Origin: Competibacteraceae bacterium UBA6584
GTDB lineage: Bacteria; Pseudomonadota; Gammaproteobacteria; Competibacterales; Competibacteraceae
NCBI GenBank assembly: GCA_002433805.1
Contig: DJIW01000052.1
Span: 13,414 to 27,518, forward strand
DNA length: 14,105 bases
Reading direction: 5' to 3'
Positions 7,740-13,657 of this stretch are shown in pieces. The notes under the pieces were generated by a model. The model was not told the origin of the DNA and did not search any database. It saw only the letters and a program-made list of their open reading frames with translations. A program made the position numbers and the translations under genes. Each line of letters starts with the position of its first letter. The first letter of the stretch is position 1.

Positions 7740-9641
7740 TCAGCCCGCTCCCAGCGCCAGCGCAACGCGGTAGGTGATCAAAGCGGCGAGATAGGCCAGC
7801 GCCATCAGATAAGCAAACATGAACGCCGCCCAGCGCCAGGAATTGGTCTCGCGGCGGACGGCGGCCAGCGTCGCCAAACATTGCGGGGCAAACACGTACC
7901 ACGCCAGCAAGGACAGCGCCGTCGCCAGAGTCCAATCCTGGGCCAGCGTCGCGGCCAGCGATCCGGCGACCGCGCCTTCGTCGCCGCTCAGCGCGTAAAC
8001 CGTGCCGAGCGCGGCGACCGCCACCTCGCGCGCCGCCAGCCCCGGCACCAAGGCGATGGCGATCTGCCAGTTAAAGCCGATGGGGGCCAGCAGCGGTTCC
8101 AACCCGCGCCCGATCAAACCGGCGAAGCTGTAATAAATCGCGGGTTCGGCCGCGCCGGCCGGCGGCGCGGGAAAGGTCGAGAGAAACCACAAGATCACCA
8201 TCAAGCTCAGGATGATGGTGCCGATCCGGCGCAGGAAAATCTTGGTCCGTTCCCACAGGCCCAACAGCACGTTGGCGGCGTTCGGCCATTTGTAGCTGGG
8301 TAATTCCATCAGCAAGGGCTGTCGTCCGCCCTTTAACAAGGTCAACCGCAATACGGCGGCCACCGCCAGCGCGCCGACGATGCCGGCCGCGTACAACCCG
8401 AACATGACCAAGCCTTGCAGGCCGACGCCGCCCCATATCGCCGTATTGGGCACGAACGCGGCGATCAACAGCACGTAGACCGGCAACCGGGCCGAACAGG
8501 TCATCAGCGGCGCGATCAGAATCGTGACCAGCCGATCCAAGGGGTGAGCGATGGCGCGGGTCGCCATGACGCCCGGCACGGCGCAAGCGAAGCTGGACAG
8601 CAGCGGAATGAAGGCGCGGCCGTTCAGGCCCGCCGCGCTCATTAGCCGATCCATCAAAAACGCGGCGCGGGTCATGTAACCCGAGTCTTCCAACAGCAGG
8701 ATAAAAAAGAACAGGATCAGGATTTGCGGCAGAAACACCACTACGCCGCCCACCCCGGCGATGATCCCATCCACCAGCAAGCTTTTGAGCAAACTCTCCG
8801 GCAGATGGGCGGCAAGCCACTGCTGCAAGCCGCTCACGCTGCCGTCGATCCAGTCCATTGGCGCTTCCGCCCAACTGAAGACCGCTTGAAACATCAAAAA
8901 CAACAGCGCGAGCAGCGCCAGCGGGCCGGCGATGGGATGCAGCAACACCCGATCCAGTTGCCGGGTGACGCGGGCCGGCGCGCCTTCCTCGACCACCGCC
9001 TGGCGCAACACCCGCCCGACTTCGTGGTGGTAGGCGCGGATGGCGTCCGGCGAGGGTTCTTGCCAGTCGTCCAGAGCGGTTGCACCGTCGCCAGCAGGGT
9101 GTTTCAGCAGCGCGTCGATCCGGTCCAGCAGCTCGCGCACGCCGCTCTTGCGCATGGCGACCGTGGTGACCACCGGAATCCCCAACTCGCGCGATAGCGC
9201 CTCGGTGTCGATCCGACAACCGCGCCTTTGGGCGATGTCCATCATGTTGAGCGCGAGAATCAGCGGCCGGCCGAGCGGGCGTAATTCCAACAGCAGCCGC
9301 AAGTGCTGGTTGAGGTTGGTGGCGTCGGTCACGCAAACGATAGCGTCTGGCAACGTTTCGCGCTGCTGGCGACCCAACACCACATCGCGGGTGATCGCTT
9401 CATCCGGGCTGCGGGCGCGCAGGCTGTAACTGCCGGGCAAATCGAGCACTTCGACTGCATGACCGCCCGGCGTTTTCAAAAAACCACTCTTGCGCTCGAC
9501 GGTGACGCCGGGATAGTTGGCGGTTTTTTGCCGCCCGCCGGTCAGCGTGTTGAACAGGGTGGTCTTGCCACTGTTGGGCGGGCCGACCAGCGCGATGCAG
9601 GCCGGTTTGAGGCCGTTCGTGGCCAGCGTTGCGGCGGTCAT
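7740..9641 (-). CDS. feoB: Ferrous iron transport protein B
   Basis: Inner-membrane GTPase-linked ferrous iron importer, 633 residues, at the short end of the family (E. coli 773). The N-terminal G domain shows G1 GPPNSGKT (20-27), a G2 region around T47 (YPGVT), G3 DLPG (67-70) and G4 NMMD (132-135), followed by a helical region to about 235. The membrane part keeps the two family gate blocks, each with a cysteine: ACAVPGVMATR (C353) and MTCSARLPVY (C382), plus NGRAFIPLL and LAAREVAVAALG. G1 has Pro where most FeoB proteins have Asn (GNPNxGKT). The start at 9641 overlaps the feoA stop as ATGA. The frame is open to 9788, but that extension lies inside feoA and has no homology. A Mn or other divalent metal substrate is possible but less likely, given feoA and the Fur site. 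Confidence 0.95.
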   Translation of the reverse strand: MTAATLATNGLKPACIALVGPPNSGKTTLFNTLTGGRQKTANYPGVTVERKSGFLKTPGGHAVEVLDLPGSYSLRARSPDEAITRDVVLGRQQRETLPDAIVCVTDATNLNQHLRLLLELRPLGRPLILALNMMDIAQRRGCRIDTEALSRELGIPVVTTVAMRKSGVRELLDRIDALLKHPAGDGATALDDWQEPSPDAIRAYHHEVGRVLRQAVVEEGAPARVTRQLDRVLLHPIAGPLALLALLFLMFQAVFSWAEAPMDWIDGSVSGLQQWLAAHLPESLLKSLLVDGIIAGVGGVVVFLPQILILFFFILLLEDSGYMTRAAFLMDRLMSAAGLNGRAFIPLLSSFACAVPGVMATRAIAHPLDRLVTILIAPLMTCSARLPVYVLLIAAFVPNTAIWGGVGLQGLVMFGLYAAGIVGALAVAAVLRLTLLKGGRQPLLMELPSYKWPNAANVLLGLWERTKIFLRRIGTIILSLMVILWFLSTFPAPPAGAAEPAIYYSFAGLIGRGLEPLLAPIGFNWQIAIALVPGLAAREVAVAALGTVYALSGDEGAVAGSLAATLAQDWTLATALSLLAWYVFAPQCLATLAAVRRETNSWRWAAFMFAYLMALAYLAALITYRVALALGAG

Positions 9642-9991
9642 GAGACCAACGGTTCTCCCAGCGGCGCGACGGGACCCGTATCCCGCTCCAGCAGCGGACC
9701 CACTAAAACGGCGTTGGCCTCGCAGCGGCGCAGAGCCACGGTCATGGTCTGGTTGATGCGCACCGCCAGCGGATCGCGGTTCAACCAACCGCGATGCAAC
9801 ACTTCAATCCGCGCGCCTTCCACGAAGCCCATTTCCAACAAGCCGCGCTCGATGTCGCGGTCGCCGCCGCTGACAACCAGAATGCGGCCCGCGCTTCCCG
9901 GCCGCATCTGCCCGAGCGGCTGGGTGAACCCCAAACCTACCGCGCACCCCAACTCGAACGCCCGACGTTCGGCCTCGCTCGTCAGTTTCAT
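9638..9991 (-). CDS. feoA: Ferrous iron transport protein A
   Basis: A small cytoplasmic SH3-like protein thought to modulate FeoB. It has 117 residues against the usual 75-90. The FeoA core runs from about residue 26 to 100: PLGQMRPGSAGRI, LLEMGFVEGARIEVLHR at 51-67, then DPLAVRI. The extra length is an N-terminal stretch of about 25 residues with C16 and a short C-terminal tail. GGAG lies 9 bases before the ATG at 9991, so the extended start has a ribosome site; M29 would be an alternative giving a standard FeoA length. The ATG directly abuts the stop codon of the bacterioferritin gene, and its own stop overlaps the feoB start by 4 bp. Confidence 0.92.
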   Translation of the reverse strand: MKLTSEAERRAFELGCAVGLGFTQPLGQMRPGSAGRILVVSGGDRDIERGLLEMGFVEGARIEVLHRGWLNRDPLAVRINQTMTVALRRCEANAVLVGPLLERDTGPVAPLGEPLVS

Positions 9992-10456
9992 TCAGGCGCT
10001 CTCCCCGGCGGGACGGGTTTGGACCGGCGCGCGCAACATCTTGTCCACCTCATCCTGATGGGTCCGTTCTTCCGCGATCAGGGTGCGGGCGTATTCCTCC
10101 AGCCGCACGTCCTGATCTTTCACGCAATCCAGCAGTTGGTAATACGCCTTGAGCGCTTCCTGTTCGTGAGCCAGCGATTCGCGCAGGATATCGCCGATAT
10201 CGTGCCGGTGCGTCTCCAGCAGCGGGCCGATGCCGAGCGAGGGATGGCCGCCCAAACCGGTGATCAACTCGCCGGCCTGACGGGCGTGGAGCAGGCTTTC
10301 GTCGGCTTGCGCGTTGAGCCAACTGACGATGGGGATGCGGTTGTAGCCGTACACCATCAGCGCGTAATGGCTGTAGCGCACCACGCCGGCCAGTTCCAGC
10401 TCAAGAATGTGATTGAGAATGCCGATGGCGGCGTTCGTGTCGAAGTTTTGGGTCAT
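9992..10456 (-). CDS. Bacterioferritin / ferritin-like diiron protein
   Basis: A 154-residue four-helix ferritin-like protein, close to the length of E. coli Bfr (158). Carboxylate and histidine ligand candidates fall at the helix positions expected for a diiron site: E19/E21 (LELELAG), E53 and H57, E98, and E129/E130 with H133 (AEERTH). Expected role: iron oxidation and storage, or protection from free iron. A haem-ligand methionine equivalent to Bfr Met52 is not evident, so a haem-free ferritin-like protein is possible. GAGAGG lies 10 bases before the ATG. It is the first gene of the feo operon, transcribed from the Fur-box promoter 110 bp upstream, and the next gene begins at the adjacent base. 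Co-transcription puts storage and ferrous import under one control. Confidence 0.9.
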   Translation of the reverse strand: MTQNFDTNAAIGILNHILELELAGVVRYSHYALMVYGYNRIPIVSWLNAQADESLLHARQAGELITGLGGHPSLGIGPLLETHRHDIGDILRESLAHEQEALKAYYQLLDCVKDQDVRLEEYARTLIAEERTHQDEVDKMLRAPVQTRPAGESA

Positions 10457-10531
10457 GTTGCGGTTGCCTCTCGATCGTTTAAATAACGTGATGATGGCTT
10501 TAGCCCTGACGCACCGAGCAAAATATTGAGC

Positions 10532-10548
10532 GAATTACTCGGTAATTC
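10532..10548 (-). promoter_or_regulatory. Perfect palindrome in the bacterioferritin-feo leader
   Basis: GAATTAC-TCG-GTAATTC is a perfect 7-3-7 inverted repeat about 11 bases downstream of the predicted transcription start. It could be an operator for a second dimeric regulator or an RNA hairpin. ACCGAG at 10513-10518 can also pair with CTCGGT at 10538-10543 inside it, so two exclusive stems can be drawn. No regulator family is assigned. Confidence 0.5.
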
Positions 10549-10565
10549 TGTTCGTCTTTGAAAGG

Positions 10566-10594
10566 ATTATAGTCAAGATGAGAATCATTCTCAA
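10566..10594 (-). promoter_or_regulatory. Sigma-70 promoter of the bacterioferritin-feo operon
   Basis: On the minus strand a TTGAGA -35 (10589-10594) and a perfect TATAAT -10 (10566-10571) are separated by 17 bases. Transcription would start near 10559, leaving a leader of about 103 bases before the ATG at 10456. The -35 and much of the spacer lie inside the Fur box, a classic repression geometry. Confidence 0.8.
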
Positions 10595-10595
10595 A
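10577..10595. promoter_or_regulatory. Fur box
   Basis: The 19-base site GATGAGAATCATTCTCAAA contains the perfect inverted repeat TGAGAAT-C-ATTCTCA and closely matches the Fur consensus GATAATGATAATCATTATC. It covers the -35 and spacer of the bacterioferritin-feo promoter. A weak plus-strand promoter (TTGAAA 10558-10563, GAGAAT 10580-10585) also overlaps it and would point to the SagB-type gene. Confidence 0.85.
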
Positions 10596-10634
10596 TAAAA
10601 ATACGAGTGATTTCCCATCAATTCGCAACATCCC

Positions 10635-10655
10635 CGCCGGATTCATTCACCGGCG
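10635..10655 (+). other. Hairpin upstream of the SagB-type gene
   Basis: CGCCGG (10635-10640) pairs with CCGGCG (10650-10655) around a 9-base loop. No T tract follows, so it is not a standard terminator. If transcription of the SagB-type gene starts near the Fur box, this stem would sit in its leader. Confidence 0.3.
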
Positions 10656-10722
10656 CGACGAGTCAAGCGCTTCAAGCGAGGCGTAAAATCAGGGCAACCA
10701 TCCGAATGCCCGAGCGCCCGCA

Positions 10723-12348
10723 ATGAAATCCAAGTCTTCCCAACGCGATCCGTTGGATCAAATCATCGCCTACCACCAGGCGAGCAAACATCATTTGGAT
10801 CGCTACGCCCCCGGACCCGGCGGGCTGGACTGGGCCAATCAACCCGATCCGTTCCGCCGCTTCGCCGGCGCGGCGCGCGTCGGACTACCGTTGCGGGCCG
10901 ATTCGCTGCCGATTTCGTTCGAATCCGCGCGCCGGGGCGAACGGCCCGACGCTTATCCGCTGGAACGCGACTCGCTGGCGCTGCTGTTTGAACTGTCCTT
11001 GGGGCTGTCGGCCTGGAAGCAGCACGGCGGTTCGCGCTGGGCGTTGCGCTGCAATCCATCGAGCGGCAACCTGCATCCGACCGAGGGCTATTTGATCTGT
11101 CCCGCGCTCCCCGGCTTGGCCGCCGGCGTCCATCATTATCTGAGCCACGACCATGTATTGGAGCAGCGCGCAACGCCGGATTCCAATGCTTGGGGCGACA
11201 GCTTGCGCGGCGGCGTGGTGGTGGCCTTGAGCGGCATTCACTGGCGGGAAGCCTGGAAATACGGCCTGCGAGCTTACCGTTACTGCCAGCACGACTGCGG
11301 CCACGCCCTCGCCGCCCTCGCCTACGCCGCCGCCGCGCTCGGCTGGCGCGCGCGGGTGTTGGAGAACTGGGGCGATGATGAGCTGGCCGCGTTGCTCGGA
11401 TTGAATCGGGCCGAGGATTTCGCCGACGCCGAATCGGAACATCCCGAAATCGCGCTGTGGATCGGATTGGAGCCGCCGCCGTCCGATACAGCGCCCGGTC
11501 CGCTGGCGGAAGGCTTGCGCTTTGTGGGTCGCGCCAACCGCTTGAGTCATGCCCGGCGCGACTGGCGCGGCATCGACGAGGTGGATCGAGCCGCCCGGCG
11601 GCCAAAGGTAGCAGCATCGCTCGCTGTCCAACCCCCGCAGTATCCGCCGCTGACCGAATCCGGCTGCCCCGCCCGCGCCGCCGATCTGATCCGCCAGCGC
11701 CGCAGCGCGGTGGCCTTCGATGGCGTCACGCCGCTTGCCGCCGAACGCTGGTTTGGAATGCTGGACGCGCTGCTGCCGCGCGCGGGCGTCCCACCGCTCG
11801 ATGCTTGGTCGCCGCCGCCGCGCGTGCATCCGGTGCTGTTCGTCCACCGGATCGCGGGGATAACGCCCGGCCTTTATCTTTTAGCGCGCTCCCCGGACGC
11901 CTTTTCGAAACTGCGCGAAGCCTTGCGCGGCCAGTGGGACTGGTCGAAAGTGGACGCGGCGCCTGAACCGCTACCGCTTTACCGGCTGACCGCCGGCGAC
12001 GCGCGCGAGGCGGCGCGGATCATTTCCTGCCATCAGGACATCGCCGCCGATTCCTGCTTCGCGGTCGGTTTTCTGGCCGAATTCGCCGACCCGCTGCAAG
12101 GCAAGCCGTGGGTTTACCGAGAATTGTTCTGGGAAACCGGCCTGCTGGGGCAGATTCTTTATCTGGAGGCGGAAGCCGCCGGCATCCGCGCCACCGGCAT
12201 CGGCTGTTTCTTCGACGATGCCCTGCACCAGTTACTGGGGCTGGATGGCTTGGGCTGGCAATCGCTCTATCATTTCACGGTCGGCGGCTCCATCGAGGAC
12301 CGCCGCCTGCAAACCCTGCCACCTTACGCGCATTTACACCGCCCCTAA
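10723..12348 (+). CDS. SagB/ThcOx-type dehydrogenase, tandem nitroreductase domains
   Basis: A 541-residue cytoplasmic flavoenzyme with two nitroreductase-fold modules. Module 1 (about 80-255) has RCNPSSGNLHPTEGYL at 109-124, matching the FMN-binding stretch of SagB-type oxidases, and KYGLRAYRYCQHDCGHALA at 179-197. Module 2 (about 318-530) starts with IRQRRSAVAFDG at 323-334 and has ETGLLGQILYLEAEAAGIRA at 471-490 and TGIGCFFDD. SagB/ThcOx enzymes oxidise thiazoline or oxazoline rings in ribosomal peptides, working with YcaO-type cyclodehydratases, but many stand-alone double-domain homologues have no known substrate. No YcaO, leader-binding protein or precursor-like gene is adjacent apart from the small secreted protein downstream, which is not Cys-rich. 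It is divergent from the Fur-controlled operon. The ribosome site before the ATG is weak. Confidence 0.88.
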   Translation: MKSKSSQRDPLDQIIAYHQASKHHLDRYAPGPGGLDWANQPDPFRRFAGAARVGLPLRADSLPISFESARRGERPDAYPLERDSLALLFELSLGLSAWKQHGGSRWALRCNPSSGNLHPTEGYLICPALPGLAAGVHHYLSHDHVLEQRATPDSNAWGDSLRGGVVVALSGIHWREAWKYGLRAYRYCQHDCGHALAALAYAAAALGWRARVLENWGDDELAALLGLNRAEDFADAESEHPEIALWIGLEPPPSDTAPGPLAEGLRFVGRANRLSHARRDWRGIDEVDRAARRPKVAASLAVQPPQYPPLTESGCPARAADLIRQRRSAVAFDGVTPLAAERWFGMLDALLPRAGVPPLDAWSPPPRVHPVLFVHRIAGITPGLYLLARSPDAFSKLREALRGQWDWSKVDAAPEPLPLYRLTAGDAREAARIISCHQDIAADSCFAVGFLAEFADPLQGKPWVYRELFWETGLLGQILYLEAEAAGIRATGIGCFFDDALHQLLGLDGLGWQSLYHFTVGGSIEDRRLQTLPPYAHLHRP

Positions 12349-12389
12349 AACACCCGTGGCGGACCTCACTGCGGATGATACCTCTGTCG

Positions 12390-12544
12390 TCCGCGCGGCC
12401 CTATCGGGCCAGAAGCCGAGATCACGCTGTGCGGGTCGGTCGATCTCCATCGAAATCTCATCGCCGCCGATTGTTACAAACCCGGTTACAACTGCAACCA
12501 AATTCAACGGTTAAGACATCTTTGCGAAATCCGCGCGGCTCTAT
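12390..12544 (+). repeat. Two near-identical 15-bp copies upstream of the small secreted gene
   Basis: TCCGCGCGGCCCTAT at 12390-12404 and TCCGCGCGGCTCTAT at 12530-12544 differ at one base and lie 140 bp apart. The second ends at a TATAGT that could be the -10 for the downstream gene. The copies may be protein-binding sites or chance in GC-rich DNA. Confidence 0.3.
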
Positions 12545-12611
12545 AGTGCGTTCGACGGATGAGCCAAGACAGCGATGTCGATTCCAACAACTTTCGATGT
12601 GGAGATAGATC

Positions 12612-12887
12612 ATGAAAACCTTAGTCATCGCTAGCGTGCTGGGTGTTGCTAGCAGCCTTTTCAACGCGGCCCACGCCGGATTCAACGACCGTGGCGAAGA
12701 TTTCATCGCCTACGTCAAATCCGACCCTAACGTTCGGCGTCCATCGGTTGCCGTCGTGGCGAGCGGATTCAACGACCGTGGCCATGATGACGCCATCAGA
12801 ACCCATGCCAGCACCGCCAAGCCCCTAACCGACGTTCGCATCACCCATGCGGGCTTTAACAACAGCAGTCATATTTCCGGTTATTAA
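12612..12887 (+). CDS. Small secreted protein with 29-residue GFND-type repeats
   Basis: A 91-residue protein of unrecognised family. Residues 1-22 form a clear Sec signal peptide (K2, hydrophobic core 4-17, cleavage after AHA). The mature part begins directly with GFNDRG and is built on a 29-residue period: G23-S51, G52-A80 and a partial third copy G81-Y91, each starting GFN(D/N). The DNA shows it too: an 18-bp identity at 12678-12695 and 12765-12782, with the third copy again exactly 87 bp on. The mature chain is polar, rich in Asp, His and Arg, and has no cysteine. GGAG lies 7 bases before the ATG and a strong terminator follows, so this is a monocistronic gene. A periplasmic or exported structural, binding or stress role is possible; nothing in the sequence decides. 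Confidence 0.82.
   Translation: MKTLVIASVLGVASSLFNAAHAGFNDRGEDFIAYVKSDPNVRRPSVAVVASGFNDRGHDDAIRTHASTAKPLTDVRITHAGFNNSSHISGY
12678..12887 (+). repeat. 87-bp in-frame tandem repeat inside the small secreted gene
   Basis: GGATTCAACGACCGTGGC occurs at 12678-12695 and identically at 12765-12782. A diverged third copy (GGCTTTAACAACAGCAGT) starts at 12852. The spacing is 87 bp both times, i.e. 29 codons, pointing to internal duplication. Confidence 0.8.
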
Positions 12888-12895
12888 ACAAAAAA

Positions 12896-12924
12896 CCCCC
12901 AGCGCTGGCTGGGGGAATCTTTTC
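12896..12924. terminator. Bidirectional rho-independent terminator
   Basis: CCCCCAGC (12896-12903) pairs perfectly with GCTGGGGG (12908-12915) around a 4-base loop. On the plus strand it is followed by AATCTTTT, serving the small secreted gene. On the minus strand the stem runs into TTTTTTGTTT (12886-12895), serving the convergent 109-residue gene. Confidence 0.9.
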
Positions 12925-12966
12925 AATCCAAATCATAATATTCCGCGCGCAATCCACATCACCGCA

Positions 12967-13296
12967 TCAGCCAGCCGACAAGACCCTCACCGCCTGGGCG
13001 GCTTGTTCGCGCGTGTAGAAACGGCCTCGGCGAAGAAACCCCGCGATCACTGAATCCTTGACCGACACCACGCGGCCCGAAGCGTGCTGGCGCTTCACCC
13101 ACTCGTCGGGTAAGCCGTCCAGCAAATGCATGGGAGCCGGCGAACCGTTGCTGAAGCGGGCGACTTGCACGGAGCCGCTTTCCGTGTCGTAAAAGGCCGG
13201 CAGGAAACCGCTGGACCGATTGCCTTGACTCACGCCACCGGTACCGGCAAACGTGAGATTTTCCTTGCGAAGCCGCGCGGGTGTTAGCGATTTCAT
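12967..13296 (-). CDS. Unrecognised conserved-looking protein (109 aa)
   Basis: A soluble 109-residue protein with no signal peptide or membrane helix. I have the impression of a small proteobacterial family of unknown function with blocks like SSGFLPAFYDTESG (28-41), APMHLLDGLPDEWV (54-67), SVIAGFLRRGRFYTREQAA (82-100), but I cannot name it. A perfect AGGAGG (13302-13307) lies 5 bases before the ATG at 13296, which fixes the start and argues for good expression. An overlapping frame from 13333 has no such site and looks like a shadow. It converges on the small secreted gene and shares its terminator. Residues 17-29 (AGTGGVSQGNRSS) look flexible; the C-terminal half looks like a compact helical or winged domain, which is inference only. 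Confidence 0.75.
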   Translation of the reverse strand: MKSLTPARLRKENLTFAGTGGVSQGNRSSGFLPAFYDTESGSVQVARFSNGSPAPMHLLDGLPDEWVKRQHASGRVVSVKDSVIAGFLRRGRFYTREQAAQAVRVLSAG

Positions 13297-13657
13297 ACTG
13301 TCCTCCTATCCCGACAAGGTTCATCGTCACCATGGAGCGATTCGAGCGAGCGACGATCCCGGTTTAAAAAATCCCACGTCATGGAAAGACGCTCGGGCGT
13401 TTGCCGTTGGTGACTCCAAAGTTATGCTGGTGAAATTTCAGGATGATTTCTCGATTTCAAAACTTTATTTCAACTGTTTCAGCCGGTCTAAACCCCCGTA
13501 AAAACCTCATTCAGGCTCGACAGCGGGGCTACGCTTTCAAGATATTTAACGGGCCAGCGATGGCCGGCCGGCCTGGACTTGGCGTCGAACACCATGTCGG
13601 CGGTGGAATTTACATTTTCTTTACGCACCGGCCCGGCCTTTTTACCCTATTTTTCCG
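13297..13657. other. Intergenic stretch between divergent genes
   Basis: 361 bp without a convincing gene. It holds the AGGAGG of the minus-strand gene at its left end, a self-complementary GGCCGGCCGGCC at 13562-13573, and A/T-rich patches near 13440-13480 and 13610-13655 where promoters for the KdpD-like gene could lie. No -35/-10 pair of good quality was found. Short open frames here look random. Confidence 0.6.

Noticed and set aside
8071..9336. Long 421-codon open frame on the minus strand inside feoB
   Set aside because: It is a shifted-frame shadow of feoB in GC-rich DNA: Arg/Pro/Ala-rich, no motif, and the feoB frame carries all G motifs and gate residues.
10885..11847. 320-codon minus-strand frame opposite the SagB-type gene
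   Set aside because: Composition is low-complexity, no ribosome site or family motif is seen, and the plus frame has clear nitroreductase signatures across the same bases.
12393..12409. GGCCC-TATC-GGGCC hairpin after the SagB-type gene as a terminator
   Set aside because: The stem is only 5 bp with no T tract after it, so a rho-independent terminator is not supported.
12959..13333. 124-codon minus frame overlapping the 109-residue gene
   Set aside because: It lacks a ribosome site, while the overlapping frame starting at 13296 has a perfect AGGAGG and protein-like composition.
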